Of a DNA stretch of 64,000 nt, positions 36,811 through 46,380 are shown piece after piece. A model generated the notes under the pieces. The model was not told the DNA's origin and made no database searches. It saw only the letters and a list, made by a program, of their open reading frames with translations. Location of the stretch: contig NZ_VWXK01000003.1 in the NCBI RefSeq assembly GCF_011752565.1, positions 186,001 to 250,000 on the forward strand, read 5' to 3'. Position 1 is the first letter of the stretch. Every line of letters begins with the position of its first letter. Both the position numbers and the translations under genes were made by a program. This DNA comes from Pantoea sp. Ap-967 (lineage in GTDB: Bacteria > Pseudomonadota > Gammaproteobacteria > Pseudomonadales > Pseudomonadaceae).

Positions 36811-37347
36811 CTACAACTCGTCAATCCCAAGAAACGCCCGAGCCGTCTCATCACCGGTAAACCGCGGCTCCACCCCCCGCTCACTGGCGAACAATCGAAA
36901 CGCCAGGCAAAACGGTGTATCCCCCAGCTCCACCCAACGCCGCACCCCTGCCGGCACCACCAGCCGGTCGCCCTTCTCGCACAACACCGAATACACATAC
37001 TCGCCCAAGCACAACCCCACCTGGGCACGCCCGCTGACCACGGCGAACACTTCCTCGGCCTCATGCACGTGCTCATCGCGCACATCCACCTGCGCCGGGT
37101 CCACGCCGTCGCGGTTGAGCAGGCTGTAAGCAGCGCTGCCGTGCTCGGTCATCAACAGGTCAAGGTGGGCGCGGCACGCCTCCAGCACCTCACCCTGGGC
37201 ACTGCCCGGGCGCACGCGCAGCGCATGGGGCTGGTGAGCGAAGCGCACGCCCTGCTCGGCCAGGGTCGCGGCAATGTCGTCGTGGTGGGTCAGCACCTTG
37301 TTCGGCAAGCCCGGGCTGGACGGGTGGAAAACACAGAGGATGCTCAT
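36811..37347 (-). CDS. Acireductone dioxygenase-like cupin lacking the fourth metal ligand
   Basis: 178 aa, clearly related to MtnD of the methionine salvage pathway: N-terminal VFHPSSPGLPNKVLTHHDDIAATLAEQG (read from residue 6, two halves) and YVYSVLCEKGD. In the Klebsiella enzyme the metal ligands are His96, His98, Glu102 and His140. Here His93, His95 and Glu99 align with the first three, but the fourth is Arg137 (PAGVRRW). This differs from the usual HW pattern in MtnD, so normal Ni/Fe chemistry is doubtful. The start overlaps the MFS stop by 4 bp. Confidence 0.88.
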   Translation of the reverse strand: MSILCVFHPSSPGLPNKVLTHHDDIAATLAEQGVRFAHQPHALRVRPGSAQGEVLEACRAHLDLLMTEHGSAAYSLLNRDGVDPAQVDVRDEHVHEAEEVFAVVSGRAQVGLCLGEYVYSVLCEKGDRLVVPAGVRRWVELGDTPFCLAFRLFASERGVEPRFTGDETARAFLGIDEL

Positions 37348-38501
37348 CGGCTGCTGGTCCTGGTCGGTTTCGAACGAGTGGCAATGATAACGGCTGCCGC
37401 CAGTGCTGCGGCGCTCGCCATACCAAAGGTGAAGGTCGGCCCCAGCAATTTCCAGCTGTAGCCCGAATACAACGCACCCAGTGCGCCGCCGGTGCCCGAC
37501 AGCGCCGCATACAGCGCCTGGCCCTGGCCTTGCTGGCGGGCGCCGAAGCTGGCCTGTACAAAGGCGATGGACGCGGCGTGGAAGCAGCCGAAGGTTGCCG
37601 CATGCAGCAGCTGGGCGACAATCAGCAGCGCAGGGTCACCGGCCAGATTACCCAGCAGCAACCAGCGCAGCGAAGCCAGCAGGAAGCTCACCAGCAGCAC
37701 CCGCTGCACGCTGAACCGCGCGAACACACGGCTCATCACCATGAACATCAGCACCTCGGCCACCACCCCCAGCGCCCACAACAGGCCAATGGCGCCACGG
37801 CTGTAGCCCAGGTGCTCCAGGTGCAGGGTGAGGAAGGTGTAGTAAGGCCCGTGGCTGAGTTGCATCAACGCCACGCAGATATAGAAGGCAATGACACCGG
37901 GTGCGGCCAGCTGGCGCAGGAAGCCGCCCGCCTCGCGGCGCTCGCTATGCTCCAGCGGCTGGGCATTGGGCACCCACAGGCTGGCGGCGAAGATGCCGGC
38001 CATGACAGCCACCAGCGCCACCGGGTAGATGTCCAGGCTCAGCCATTCGAACAGGCGGCCCAGGCCAACCACGGTGATGATGAAGCCGATCGAGCCCCAC
38101 AGGCGCACCTGGCTGTAGCGCGAGGTTTGGCCGTGCAGGTGGGCCAGGGTGATGACCTCGAACTGCGGCAGCACCGCGTGCCAGAAGAAGGCGTGCAACG
38201 CCATTACCAGCGCCAGCCAGGCGTAGCTCTTGCCGACGAAGATCAGCGAGAAGGTGGCCAGGGTCGACAACGCGCCCAGGCGCACGATCAGCAGGCGCTG
38301 GCCCGTGCGGTCGCCTAGCCAGCCCCACAGGTTGGGGGCAATGCAGCGCATCAGCATGGGAATGGCCACCAGCTCGCCGATGCGTGCCGGGGGGAAGCCC
38401 AGGTGGTCGAGGTACAGGGCCAGGAAGGGGGCGGTGGCGCCCAGCAGGGCGAAGTAGCAGAGGTAGAAGCTGGACAGGCGCCAGTAGGGGATTTGGGACA
38501 T
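37344..38501 (-). CDS. MFS transporter of the HcaT-like/MFS_1-like group
   Basis: 385-aa 12-helix transporter. The N-terminal SSFYLCYFALLGATAPFLALYL and the LWGWLGDRTGQR loop are typical of the phenylpropionate-permease (HcaT/LacY-related) group. Its stop overlaps the ARD-like start by 4 bp (ATGA), so the two are co-translated. Substrate is unknown. Confidence 0.9.
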   Translation of the reverse strand: MSQIPYWRLSSFYLCYFALLGATAPFLALYLDHLGFPPARIGELVAIPMLMRCIAPNLWGWLGDRTGQRLLIVRLGALSTLATFSLIFVGKSYAWLALVMALHAFFWHAVLPQFEVITLAHLHGQTSRYSQVRLWGSIGFIITVVGLGRLFEWLSLDIYPVALVAVMAGIFAASLWVPNAQPLEHSERREAGGFLRQLAAPGVIAFYICVALMQLSHGPYYTFLTLHLEHLGYSRGAIGLLWALGVVAEVLMFMVMSRVFARFSVQRVLLVSFLLASLRWLLLGNLAGDPALLIVAQLLHAATFGCFHAASIAFVQASFGARQQGQGQALYAALSGTGGALGALYSGYSWKLLGPTFTFGMASAAALAAAVIIATRSKPTRTSSR

Positions 38502-38532
38502 GGGGGGCCTTTTGGCTGCCTGTGCCGGCCTC

Positions 38533-38593
38533 TTCGCGGGGCAAGCCCGCTCCTACAAAAAAGAGGTGTGTAGGAGCGGGCTTGCCCCGCGAA
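38533..38593. repeat. Inverted pair of REP-A elements
   Basis: REP-A cores at 38533-38556 and about 38570-38593, between the aroC stop and the MFS start. Confidence 0.88.
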
Positions 38594-38612
38594 CAGGCCG
38601 GCCCTGGCTAAA

Positions 38613-39704
38613 TCAGAGCTGGCCCAGCACCGGGGTGGCGACGTTCACATCGGCATTCTGCGCACGGTGGCGCAGCAGGTGGTCCATCAGCACGATGGCC
38701 ATCATTGCCTCGGCGATAGGCGTGGCGCGAATGCCCACGCACGGGTCGTGGCGGCCCTTGGTGATCACATCCACCGGGTTGCCGTGCACATCGATCGAGC
38801 GGCCCGGCACGGTGATGCTGGACGTTGGCTTGAGCGCCAGGTGCGCGACGATCGGCTGGCCCGAGCTGATGCCACCGAGGATGCCGCCGGCGTTGTTGCT
38901 GAGGAAGCCTTCCGGGGTCAGTTCGTCGCGGTGCTCGGTGCCACGCTGGCTGACGCTGGCGAAGCCGGCGCCGATCTCCACGCCCTTGACCGCGTTGATG
39001 CTCATCAGCGCGTGGGCCAGTTCGGCATCCAGGCGGTCGAAGATCGGCTCGCCCAGGCCCGGCATCACGCCTTCGGCCACCACGGTGATCTTCGCGCCCA
39101 CCGAGTCCTGGTCACGGCGCAGCTGGTCCATGTAGGCCTCCAGTTCCGGCACCTTGCTTGGGTCGGGGCTGAAGAAGGCGTTTTCTTCCACCGAGTCCCA
39201 GGTCTTGAACGGGATTTCGATGGGGCCCAGCTGGCTCATGTAGCCGCGCACCTGGATGCCCTGGGTAGCCAGGTATTTCTTGGCGATGGCGCCGGCCGCC
39301 ACGCGCATGGCGGTTTCACGCGCCGAGCTGCGGCCACCGCCGCGGTAGTCGCGGATGCCGTACTTGTGGTGGTAGGTGTAGTCGGCGTGGGCGGGGCGGA
39401 ACAGGTCCTTGATCGCCGAGTAGTCCTTGGACTTCTGGTCGGTATTGCGGATCAGCAGGCCGATCGAGCAACCGGTGGTGCGGCCTTCGAACACGCCGGA
39501 GAGGATTTCCACCTCGTCGGCTTCCTGGCGCTGGGTGGTGTGCCGGCTGGTGCCGGGCTTGCGCCGGTCGAGGTCACGCTGCAGGTCGGCAAGGGAGATG
39601 TCCAGGCCTGGCGGGCAGCCATCGACAATGGCGACCAACGCCGGGCCATGGCTTTCGCCTGCGGTGGTGACAGTGAACAGCTTGCCGTAGGTATTGCCGG
39701 ACAT
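38613..39704 (-). CDS. aroC: Chorismate synthase
   Basis: 363 aa, last step of the shikimate pathway (EPSP to chorismate, FMN-dependent). Family motifs: [18 protein letters not shown] at the N-terminus, [14 protein letters not shown] and GGISSGQP. The ATG gives the standard MSGNTYG start; an in-frame codon 138 bp upstream is ignored. Confidence 0.98.
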   Translation of the reverse strand: MSGNTYGKLFTVTTAGESHGPALVAIVDGCPPGLDISLADLQRDLDRRKPGTSRHTTQRQEADEVEILSGVFEGRTTGCSIGLLIRNTDQKSKDYSAIKDLFRPAHADYTYHHKYGIRDYRGGGRSSARETAMRVAAGAIAKKYLATQGIQVRGYMSQLGPIEIPFKTWDSVEENAFFSPDPSKVPELEAYMDQLRRDQDSVGAKITVVAEGVMPGLGEPIFDRLDAELAHALMSINAVKGVEIGAGFASVSQRGTEHRDELTPEGFLSNNAGGILGGISSGQPIVAHLALKPTSSITVPGRSIDVHGNPVDVITKGRHDPCVGIRATPIAEAMMAIVLMDHLLRHRAQNADVNVATPVLGQL

Positions 39705-39780
39705 GGACGCTCCGCGAGTTCTGCCTGAAGTGATCGAAAGCGGGCAGTATACAGATGGAATGGCCGCCTGTGCGGGCCTC

Positions 39781-39804
39781 TTCGTGGGGCAAGCCCGCGC
39801 CTGC
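39781..39804. repeat. Degenerate REP-A element
   Basis: TTCGTGGGGCAAGCCCGCGC then CTGC: the REP-A core with two changes. Confidence 0.6.
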
Positions 39805-39881
39805 GGGATGGCCACGTCGTTGAGCAGCGAACCTTCCCCCAATCACTGGGTCAAACCCTCATCTCCCCACTGTAGTACCGC

Positions 39882-40841
39882 ATGATGTCGCGCTTCGTCG
39901 CCCTGCTGCTCCTGCTGTGCACCGGCCTGGCCCAGGCCGCCCCCACCGTGTCGCAACGCCCCATCGACCTCGATACCGGCCAGGGTGTGCTGCATGGCAG
40001 CCTGCTGCTGCCCCAGCAGGCCGTGCCGCCTCCGGTGGTGCTGATCATTGCAGGTTCCGGCCCCACCGACCGCGATGGCAACAACCCGGCCTCCGGGCGC
40101 ATCGACAACCTCAAGCGCCTGGCCTTGCTGCTGGCCAACGCGCACATCGCCAGTGTGCGCTTCGACAAGCGCGGCGTGGCCGCCAGCCAGCCGGCAGCGC
40201 CGGATGAGCGCGACCTCAGCGTGCAGCGCTACGTCGACGACGTGGTGGCCTGGAGCCGCCAGCTCAAGGCCGACCCACGCTTTGGCCCGCTGATCCTGGT
40301 GGGCCACAGTGAAGGCGCGCTGATCGCAAGCCTGGCCGCCGAACGTGCCGGCGCCAGCGCGGTGATTACCCTGGCCGGCAGCGGCCGGCCAATGGCCGAC
40401 GTGCTGCGCGAGCAACTGGCCCAGCGCATGCCGGCCGCGCAACTGGCGCGCGGCAGCGCCCTGCTCGACCGCCTGCAGGCCGGGCAAACCAGCCTGGATG
40501 TGCCGGCACCGTTGCGCCAGGTGTTTCGCCCCAGCGTGCAGCCCTACCTGATTTCGCTGTTCCAGCAAGACCCGGCCAAGGCCTTCGCCCGCCTGCCGAT
40601 GCCCGCGCTGATCATCCAAGGCCGCAACGACGTGCAGGTCGATGTGGCCGATGCCCAGCGCCTCAAGGCAGCCAAACCAGACGCCCAGCTGGTGCTGATC
40701 GATGGTATGAACCATATGCTGCGCATCAGCCCGAAAAGCATGCGCCAGCAGCGCGACAGCTACCTCAACCCAGCGCTGCCACTGGCACGTGAGCTGGGTG
40801 AACGGGTGGTCAGCTTCATTCACCAGTTGCCCTCGGCCTGA
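39882..40841 (+). CDS. Exported alpha/beta hydrolase
   Basis: 319 aa. Signal peptide about 1-20 (ends AQA-AP). The nucleophile elbow is GHSEG, the oxyanion turn IAGSGPTDRDGN, and catalytic Asp and His are expected near IIQGRNDVQVD and GMNHMLR. It is probably a periplasmic esterase or peptidase-like enzyme. Two adjacent ATG codons (39882 and 39885) are equally possible. It is divergent from aroC. Confidence 0.87.
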   Translation: MMSRFVALLLLLCTGLAQAAPTVSQRPIDLDTGQGVLHGSLLLPQQAVPPPVVLIIAGSGPTDRDGNNPASGRIDNLKRLALLLANAHIASVRFDKRGVAASQPAAPDERDLSVQRYVDDVVAWSRQLKADPRFGPLILVGHSEGALIASLAAERAGASAVITLAGSGRPMADVLREQLAQRMPAAQLARGSALLDRLQAGQTSLDVPAPLRQVFRPSVQPYLISLFQQDPAKAFARLPMPALIIQGRNDVQVDVADAQRLKAAKPDAQLVLIDGMNHMLRISPKSMRQQRDSYLNPALPLARELGERVVSFIHQLPSA

Positions 40842-40909
40842 CCCTCAAACATCGGCAGCGGCTGCCGATAACGCGGTATTGGTGCGATTCGGGGCCGCTT
40901 TGCGGCCCA

Positions 40910-40933
40910 TTCGCGGGGCAAGCCCGCTCCTAC
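40910..40933. repeat. Single REP-A element
   Basis: One REP-A core in the 171-bp gap between the hydrolase and the next plus-strand gene. Confidence 0.8.
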
Positions 40934-41012
40934 AGGGGGGGTGGGTTTAGCCTGCGAATGGGCTGCACGGCAGCCTTGGCCAGCGCCCGCCCGTACCTGA
41001 GGACATGCCTTG

Positions 41013-41801
41013 ATGAGCGAAGCCCCCGCCGCTGTAGAACCGGCCGAAGAGCCGCAAGCCCCGGAACCGTCCAACCTGCCCTGGGCAGACCTTGCCGTTG
41101 AACACTTCCAGCTGGTGCGCCTGGCGCCCCTGCCCACCGACCGCAACAGTGGCGCACGGCCGCTGCGGTTCGTTGAGTTCGCCTACGCCGAGCGCCACGA
41201 CAAGGCCCACAGCCTGTTGCGCATGGAAATCCGCCTGCCGGGGCAGAAGGTGCGCAAGGAGCAGAACCAGTTGGATGTGCGGGTTGACCATGCCCTGCGC
41301 CAGGTCAGCATCGGCAGCGACAACGGCCTGCAGCTGGAACCACTCAACCGCGGCCTCGGCCGTTTCCTGCTGGGCCAGGCGGTGCAATGGCTGCAGCGCA
41401 AGTGGCCGAACTACCGGGTCGAGGGCATGGCGCTGGCGAACAAGGACGCGCTGAACGAAGACACCCGCCTGCGCCGTGACCGTTTCCTGGCCGCCAGCGG
41501 CATCGAGGTTGAGTACGCCGATGCGCAGCACCTCAAGGGCCGCACGCTCGATACGCAAGTGAGCCAGCTCAAGGCCGGCTGGAACAGCGAGAAATTGCAG
41601 CTGGTGGGCATTCTGGATGCGGCGGGCATGCTGCAGCAGGCCGAGCAGCAGTTGCTGGAGAAAGACGGGCAACTGCGCGAGCGCGATGAGCGGGTGGCCA
41701 AGTACCGGCGTGAGGACAGCGGGTTGCGCTTTACCATCACCTGCCTGGTGGCGTTTGCGGTGTTCCAGGCCGGGTTGTTGATTTGGATTGCTACCCGGTA
41801 G
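41013..41801 (+). CDS. Tail-anchored protein of unknown function (262 aa)
   Basis: Not recognised. Soluble N-terminal domain with an acidic Pro-rich start, a coiled-coil region (about 205-232, LLEKDGQLRERDERVAKYR) and one C-terminal membrane helix (FTITCLVAFAVFQAGLLIWI) with no tail, so the N-terminal domain faces the cytoplasm (inference). Convergent with prmB. Start is the ATG rather than the TTG just before it. Confidence 0.75.
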   Translation: MSEAPAAVEPAEEPQAPEPSNLPWADLAVEHFQLVRLAPLPTDRNSGARPLRFVEFAYAERHDKAHSLLRMEIRLPGQKVRKEQNQLDVRVDHALRQVSIGSDNGLQLEPLNRGLGRFLLGQAVQWLQRKWPNYRVEGMALANKDALNEDTRLRRDRFLAASGIEVEYADAQHLKGRTLDTQVSQLKAGWNSEKLQLVGILDAAGMLQQAEQQLLEKDGQLRERDERVAKYRREDSGLRFTITCLVAFAVFQAGLLIWIATR

Positions 41802-41805
41802 ACAC

Positions 41806-41890
41806 GGCGCCGCGGGCGGCGCTTCGCGAGCTGCGCTCGCGCCTACCAAGGGGCGTATTCACCTTGTAGGCGCCAGCGCAGCACGCGATG
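41806..41890. repeat. Degenerate REP-B pair with hairpin
   Basis: GGCGCCGCGGGCGGCGC hairpin then a REP-B-like core (CGCGAGCTGCGCTCGCGCCT, then AC), and a second arm altered to GTAGGCGCCAGCGCAGCACG. Confidence 0.7.
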
Positions 41891-41892
41891 AA

Positions 41893-42801
41893 TCACACGC
41901 GGGCCTTGAACAGTTCCTGGTGGCGGCGGCACTGCTCGGCGGTCAACATGAACACGCCATGCCCGCCACGCTCGAACTCCAGCCAGGCGAAGTCCACCTC
42001 AGGGTACAGCGCCTCCACGTGCACCTGGCTGTTGCCCACCTCGACGATCAGCAGGCCTTTCTCGGTCAGGTGGTCGCCCGCCTCGGCCAGCATGCGCCGC
42101 ACCAGGTCCAGGCCATCATTGCCACAGGCCAGGCCCATTTCCGGCTCGTGGTGGTACTCGGCCGGCATGTCGCCGAAGTCTTCGGCATCGACATACGGCG
42201 GGTTGGACAGGATCAAGTCGAAGCGCTGCCCCGGCAGGCCCGCAAAACCGTCGCCCTGTACCGTGAACACGCGCTCGTCCAGGCCATGGCGCTCGATGTT
42301 CTGGTTGGCCACCTCCAGCGCCTCGAACGACAGGTCGGCCAGCACCACCTCGGCGTCGGGGAACACCTCAGCGGCAACGATGCCGATGCAGCCAGAGCCG
42401 GTGCACAGGTCGAGAATGCGCGCAGGCTCGGCGGCCAGCCACGGCTCGAAGCGCTTCTCGATCAGCTCGCCGATGGGCGAACGGGGCACCAGCACGCGCT
42501 CGTCGACGATGAACGACATGCCGCAGAACCACGCCTCGCCCAGCAGGTAGGCGGTCGGCACGCGTTCCTCGATACGGCGCTTGAGCAGGTGCTGCAGGCG
42601 AACCCGCTCATCGTCCTCCAGCTGGCAGTCCAGGTAGCTGTCGGCGATTTCCCAAGGCAGGTGCACGGCACCCAGCACCAGCAGGCGGGCTTCGTCCCAG
42701 GCATTGTCGGCACCGTGGCCGAAGAACAGCTCATGCTCGTGGAAGCGGCTGACCGCCCAGCGGATGTGGTCGCGCAGGGTGCGCAGACGAGATGTGATCA
42801 C
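41893..42801 (-). CDS. prmB: Ribosomal protein L3 glutamine methyltransferase PrmB
   Basis: 302-aa SAM-dependent N5-glutamine methyltransferase acting on ribosomal protein L3. The SAM loop is [12 protein letters not shown] and the catalytic motif NPPYVD, as in HemK/PrmC relatives; the N-terminal helical domain sets PrmB apart. The length matches E. coli PrmB (about 310 aa). It is convergent with the tail-anchored gene. Confidence 0.95.
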   Translation of the reverse strand: MITSRLRTLRDHIRWAVSRFHEHELFFGHGADNAWDEARLLVLGAVHLPWEIADSYLDCQLEDDERVRLQHLLKRRIEERVPTAYLLGEAWFCGMSFIVDERVLVPRSPIGELIEKRFEPWLAAEPARILDLCTGSGCIGIVAAEVFPDAEVVLADLSFEALEVANQNIERHGLDERVFTVQGDGFAGLPGQRFDLILSNPPYVDAEDFGDMPAEYHHEPEMGLACGNDGLDLVRRMLAEAGDHLTEKGLLIVEVGNSQVHVEALYPEVDFAWLEFERGGHGVFMLTAEQCRRHQELFKARV

Positions 42802-42980
42802 GGGGGACTCCTAATTCAGACCGTACAAAAGTCTAACAGCCCAACCCGCACATTTCTTCCGCGCAATGCCCCAGCGGATAGCCACAGGCCAGTAATCACG
42901 CCACTTGCGTTGTCAACCATTCCCATTGGCGCCAAGGCAAGGGAGAATAGGTATACAAAAGCCCTTCCAAGGAGCCCTTG

Positions 42981-43571
42981 ATGTCTGTTCCAACCACGAT
43001 GTTCCGCCTCACTGGCCGCGACTATCCGCCGGCCAAGCTGAGCCAAGCCAGCCTGATCATCATCGATGCGCAGAAGGAGTACCTCAGTGGTCCCCTGCAA
43101 CTGTCGGGCATGGACGAGGCCGTGGCCAACATCGCCCGGTTGCTCGACGCCGCCCGCAAGGCTGGCCGTCCGATCATCCATGTTCGCCACCTCGGCACCG
43201 TTGGCGGGCGCTTCGACCCGCAGGGTACGGCTGGCCAGTTCATCCCGGGCCTTGAGCCGCATGAGGGTGAAATCGTCATCGAAAAACGCATGCCCAACGC
43301 CTTCAAGAACACCCAGCTGCATGAAACCCTGCAGGCGCTGGGGCACCTGGACCTGATCGTGTGCGGTTTCATGAGCCATTCCAGCGTCAGCACCACCGTG
43401 CGCCGCGCCAAGGACTATGGTTACCGTTGCACCCTGGTGGAAGACGCCTCGGCCACCCGCGACCTGGCACTGAAGGACCGGGTGATTCCCGCCGCGCAGA
43501 TCCACGAGTGCGAAATGGCCGTGATGGCCGACAACTTCGCCTGCGTTGCCCCTACCGCCAGCTTGATCTGA
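42981..43571 (+). CDS. Isochorismatase-family hydrolase lacking the catalytic cysteine
   Basis: 196 aa, isochorismatase/cysteine-hydrolase fold. Asp29 (IIIDAQKEY) and Lys102 (IEKRMPNAF) of the triad are present. The cysteine position, in family motif GxxSHxC, is Ser135 (GFMSHSSVSTT). True isochorismatases (EntB, PhzD) also lack this Cys, so it may not be a nicotinamidase-like amidase. GGAG precedes the ATG by 7 bp. No isochorismate or phenazine genes are nearby, so the substrate is unknown. Confidence 0.87.
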   Translation: MSVPTTMFRLTGRDYPPAKLSQASLIIIDAQKEYLSGPLQLSGMDEAVANIARLLDAARKAGRPIIHVRHLGTVGGRFDPQGTAGQFIPGLEPHEGEIVIEKRMPNAFKNTQLHETLQALGHLDLIVCGFMSHSSVSTTVRRAKDYGYRCTLVEDASATRDLALKDRVIPAAQIHECEMAVMADNFACVAPTASLI

Positions 43572-43661
43572 GGCAGGTAGCCACATGACCGCCCGGCAGC
43601 CGGGCGGAACCAGACGGCCCGCGCACAGGTCGAATTCAGGTTGTTCACAGAGGAACCTGGA

Positions 43662-43982
43662 ATGAAGCTAAAAGGCAGTTTCGACGCCAAACGCCTGCGC
43701 CCGCGCCAACCGCGCAACTGGGGCGCCCGAATTGCCGCCGGGCTGTCGGCCCTGCTTGCCACGCTCGGCGTGTTGCTGGCCATGGCCGGTGTCGCCGGGC
43801 TGCTGGGCAACTATGCAGCCCTGGCCGAACTCAATGCCAACCGGCCGCTGGCCAGTACCCTGGCGGTGGTGGGCCTGTTGTTGCTGTACTTCGGCGTGCG
43901 CTTCTGGCGCCGTAGCCGCATTCGCCTGCGCCGTGGGCGCGAGCTGAACCTGTCGCCGCACCTGATGAAAAAGCATGATTAG
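43662..43982 (+). CDS. Small two-helix membrane protein (106 aa)
   Basis: Not recognised. Basic N-terminus, two hydrophobic helices (about 24-45 and 62-80) and a basic tail (FWRRSRIRLRRGRELN). The ATG after AGAGGAA gives MKLKGSFDAKR. It follows the isochorismatase-like gene by 90 bp on the same strand. Confidence 0.72.
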   Translation: MKLKGSFDAKRLRPRQPRNWGARIAAGLSALLATLGVLLAMAGVAGLLGNYAALAELNANRPLASTLAVVGLLLLYFGVRFWRRSRIRLRRGRELNLSPHLMKKHD

Positions 43983-44008
43983 GGGTTTGCGCTGCCGGCC
44001 CTTTCGTT

Positions 44009-44032
44009 GTAGGAGCGGGCTTGCCCCGCGAA
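44009..44032. repeat. Single REP-A element
   Basis: One REP-A core between the small membrane protein gene and the Smr gene. Confidence 0.8.
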
Positions 44033-44107
44033 TGGGCCAGCACTGGCGACACATAGCTGCACGCCGGGTCACACTCGCGTAAACTACGCCGCCCACGTGG
44101 AGGCACC

Positions 44108-44668
44108 ATGCAAGACGACGATTTTTCCCTGTTCAGCGCCGAAGTGCGCGGCGTCAAGCCGATCAAGCACGACCGCGCCGACGTGGGCAAACCGAAAACC
44201 GACCGCCAGCAACTGGCCGGCCTGCGCCAGGCCGCGACCGTGCGCAGCGGCCAGGCCCTGGTGATCGACGGCCTGTCCGACCAGTTCGTGATCGACGTCG
44301 GCGCCGAAGACGAGTTGATGTGGCGCCGCGACGGCGTGCAGGAAACCCAGATCCGCAAGCTCAAGCTCGGCCAGATCGCGTTCGAGGGCAGCCTCGACCT
44401 GCACGGCATGAGCGTGGAGAAGGCCCGCGAAACCCTGTGGGCCTTCATTGCCGAGGCCACAAGCCTTGAAGTGCGCTGCGTGCGGGTAACCCATGGCAAG
44501 GCCGCGCGCCTTGACGGCAAGCGCCCGATGATCAAAAGCCACGTCAACACCTGGCTGCGCCAGCACCCGCAGGTGCTCGGTTTCACCTCGTGCCAGGCCC
44601 GCCACGGCGGCACCGGCGCGGTGTACGTGATGCTAAAGCGAACCATGATGGAGGGCCGCGACGAGTAA
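44108..44668 (+). CDS. Smr-domain protein (SmrB/YfcN-like)
   Basis: 186 aa. The C-terminal Smr domain shows LDLHGM (about 100), RVTHGKA and [11 protein letters not shown] in order. E. coli SmrB cuts mRNA between collided ribosomes. The N-terminal acidic and lysine-rich extension fits SmrB, which binds the ribosome. It lies immediately upstream of folE on the same strand. Confidence 0.9.
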   Translation: MQDDDFSLFSAEVRGVKPIKHDRADVGKPKTDRQQLAGLRQAATVRSGQALVIDGLSDQFVIDVGAEDELMWRRDGVQETQIRKLKLGQIAFEGSLDLHGMSVEKARETLWAFIAEATSLEVRCVRVTHGKAARLDGKRPMIKSHVNTWLRQHPQVLGFTSCQARHGGTGAVYVMLKRTMMEGRDE

Positions 44669-44738
44669 CGCCGCGCTTGCAGCGCCGCCCGCGTCGCCGT
44701 ACCCTTCTTTTTTGCGATTTTTACCCACAGGTAGATAC

Positions 44739-45284
44739 ATGTCCCTGGAACAGAACTACACCGAGATCCTCAGCCAACTTGGCGAGGACGTCTCCCGTGA
44801 GGGCCTGGTCGACACGCCCAAACGGGCTGCAAAGGCCATGAAGTACCTTTGCCGCGGTTATGAGCAGACGCTGGAAGAAGTCACCAACGGCGCCCTGTTC
44901 ACCTCCGACAACAGCGAGATGGTGCTGGTCCGGGACATCGAGCTGTATTCGATGTGCGAACACCACATGCTGCCGTTCATCGGCAAGGCCCACGTGGCCT
45001 ACCTGCCCAAGGGCAAGGTGCTGGGCCTGTCCAAGGTAGCGCGGATCGTCGACATGTTCGCCCGCCGCCTGCAGATCCAGGAAAACCTCAGCCGCCAGAT
45101 CGCCGAGGCCATCCAGCAGGTTACCGGCGCCGCAGGCGTTGCCGTGGTGATCGAAGCCAAGCACATGTGCATGATGATGCGCGGTGTCGAGAAGCAGAAT
45201 TCGAGCATGCTCACTTCGGTGATGCTGGGTGAGTTCCGTGAGAACGCCTCCACCCGCAGCGAGTTCCTTAGCCTGATCAAGTGA
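44739..45284 (+). CDS. folE: GTP cyclohydrolase I
   Basis: 181 aa, first step of tetrahydrofolate synthesis. Zinc and catalytic motifs: [21 protein letters not shown] (split about the Met) with the Cys and His zinc ligands, and the C-terminal [17 protein letters not shown]. The ATG at [11 protein letters not shown] is preceded by a poor ribosome site; the 27 bp of open frame before it are rejected because they extend into the intergenic region. Confidence 0.95.
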   Translation: MSLEQNYTEILSQLGEDVSREGLVDTPKRAAKAMKYLCRGYEQTLEEVTNGALFTSDNSEMVLVRDIELYSMCEHHMLPFIGKAHVAYLPKGKVLGLSKVARIVDMFARRLQIQENLSRQIAEAIQQVTGAAGVAVVIEAKHMCMMMRGVEKQNSSMLTSVMLGEFRENASTRSEFLSLIK

Positions 45285-45298
45285 TCGGCGCGTGACCC

Positions 45299-45325
45299 AA
45301 GCCGGCCCCCTGGGGTCGGCTTTTT
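45299..45325 (+). terminator. Intrinsic terminator of folE
   Basis: Stem AAGCCGGCCCC/GGGTCGGCTT with one mismatch and a T5 tract, 15 bp after the folE stop. Confidence 0.82.
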
Positions 45326-45342
45326 CATTTCAGGAGTAGCCC

Positions 45343-45708
45343 ATGATCGTCAAAGCCCTGCGGGTTGGCCTTGGCCAGCTCATCGTGTTCGGCGACTGGA
45401 TCAGCCGCCCGGCCAAGCGCAAGCGCGATGCGGCGACCCAGGCGCGTGTCGAGCAGGAGGCCAAGGGCCTCGCGCTGTACCAGTTCCATGCCTGCCCGTT
45501 CTGCGTGAAAACCCGCCGCACCCTGCACCGCCTGAACGTGCCGGTGGCGCTGCGCGACGCAAAGAACGACGAGGTGCACCGCCAGGCGCTGCTCGAAGGT
45601 GGCGGGCGGGTGAAGGTGCCGTGCTTGCGCATCGAGGAGGAAGGCAAGGTGACCTGGATGTACGAGTCCAAGGCCATCATTGCCTACCTGGACAAGCGCT
45701 TCGCCTAA
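45343..45708 (+). CDS. Glutaredoxin-like protein with N-terminal helix
   Basis: 121 aa. A thioredoxin-fold glutathione-binding domain begins near 43 with the active site CPFC (HACPFC) and the TVP/VPC loop (RVKVPCL). The N-terminal 40 residues are basic and hydrophobic (RVGLGQLIVFGDWISRPAKRK), suggesting a membrane-associated form. It follows folE after a terminator, so it needs its own promoter. Confidence 0.87.
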   Translation: MIVKALRVGLGQLIVFGDWISRPAKRKRDAATQARVEQEAKGLALYQFHACPFCVKTRRTLHRLNVPVALRDAKNDEVHRQALLEGGGRVKVPCLRIEEEGKVTWMYESKAIIAYLDKRFA

Positions 45709-45718
45709 GCGCCAATTT

Positions 45719-45763
45719 TTCGCGGAACAAGCCCCTGTTGTAGGAGCGGGCTTGCCCCGCGAA
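45719..45763. repeat. REP-A element with degenerate left arm
   Basis: A full core (about 45740-45763) facing a decayed arm (TTCGCGGAACAAGCCCCTG), between convergent glutaredoxin and GST genes. Confidence 0.75.
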
Positions 45764-45777
45764 AAGGCCAGGCCCGC

Positions 45778-46380
45778 CTACTCAACCATCGGCACATGCC
45801 GCGGATGGCTGGCCACCCTGGCCAACCAGGCCCGCACGCCTGGGTAATCGCCAAGGTCGAAGCCACCCTGGTGGGCCACATGGGTGTAGGCATACAACGC
45901 CACATCGGCAATCGAATACTGCTCCCCGACCAGGTACGGGGTCATCTGCAGTTGCCGCTCCATCACCTTCAGCGCCTTGTAACCGCCCTTGTGCAGCTTG
46001 CGGTACTCCTCCACGCGCGCGTCTGGCAGGCCCAGGTAGAACTGGATGAACCGCGCCACGGCAATGTACGGCTCGTGGCTGTACTGCTCGAAGAACTGCC
46101 ACTGCAGCACCTGGGTACGCAGGCGCGGCTCGCTGGGCAGGTACTCGCTGCCGTCGGCGAGGAAGTTGAGAATCGCGTTGGACTCCCACAGGCAGGTGCC
46201 ATCTTCAAGCTTGAGCACCGGCACCTTGCCGTTGGGGTTCATGGCCAGGAACTCGGGTGTTTCGGTCTCGCCCTTGAGGATATCCACCGGCTGCCATTCA
46301 TACGGCCGGCCCAGCAGGCTGAGCATCAGCTTGACCTTGTAGCAGTTGCCCGACTGGTAATCGCCATAGACCTTGTACAT
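45778..46380 (-). CDS. Glutathione S-transferase
   Basis: 200 aa. N-terminal thioredoxin-like domain with the GSH-binding segment (KVPVLKLEDGTCLWESNAIL, around 53-72) and an all-helical C-terminal domain. Likely GSH-dependent detoxification or dehalogenation; the class cannot be told from the sequence alone. It is convergent with the glutaredoxin gene. Confidence 0.92.
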   Translation of the reverse strand: MYKVYGDYQSGNCYKVKLMLSLLGRPYEWQPVDILKGETETPEFLAMNPNGKVPVLKLEDGTCLWESNAILNFLADGSEYLPSEPRLRTQVLQWQFFEQYSHEPYIAVARFIQFYLGLPDARVEEYRKLHKGGYKALKVMERQLQMTPYLVGEQYSIADVALYAYTHVAHQGGFDLGDYPGVRAWLARVASHPRHVPMVE

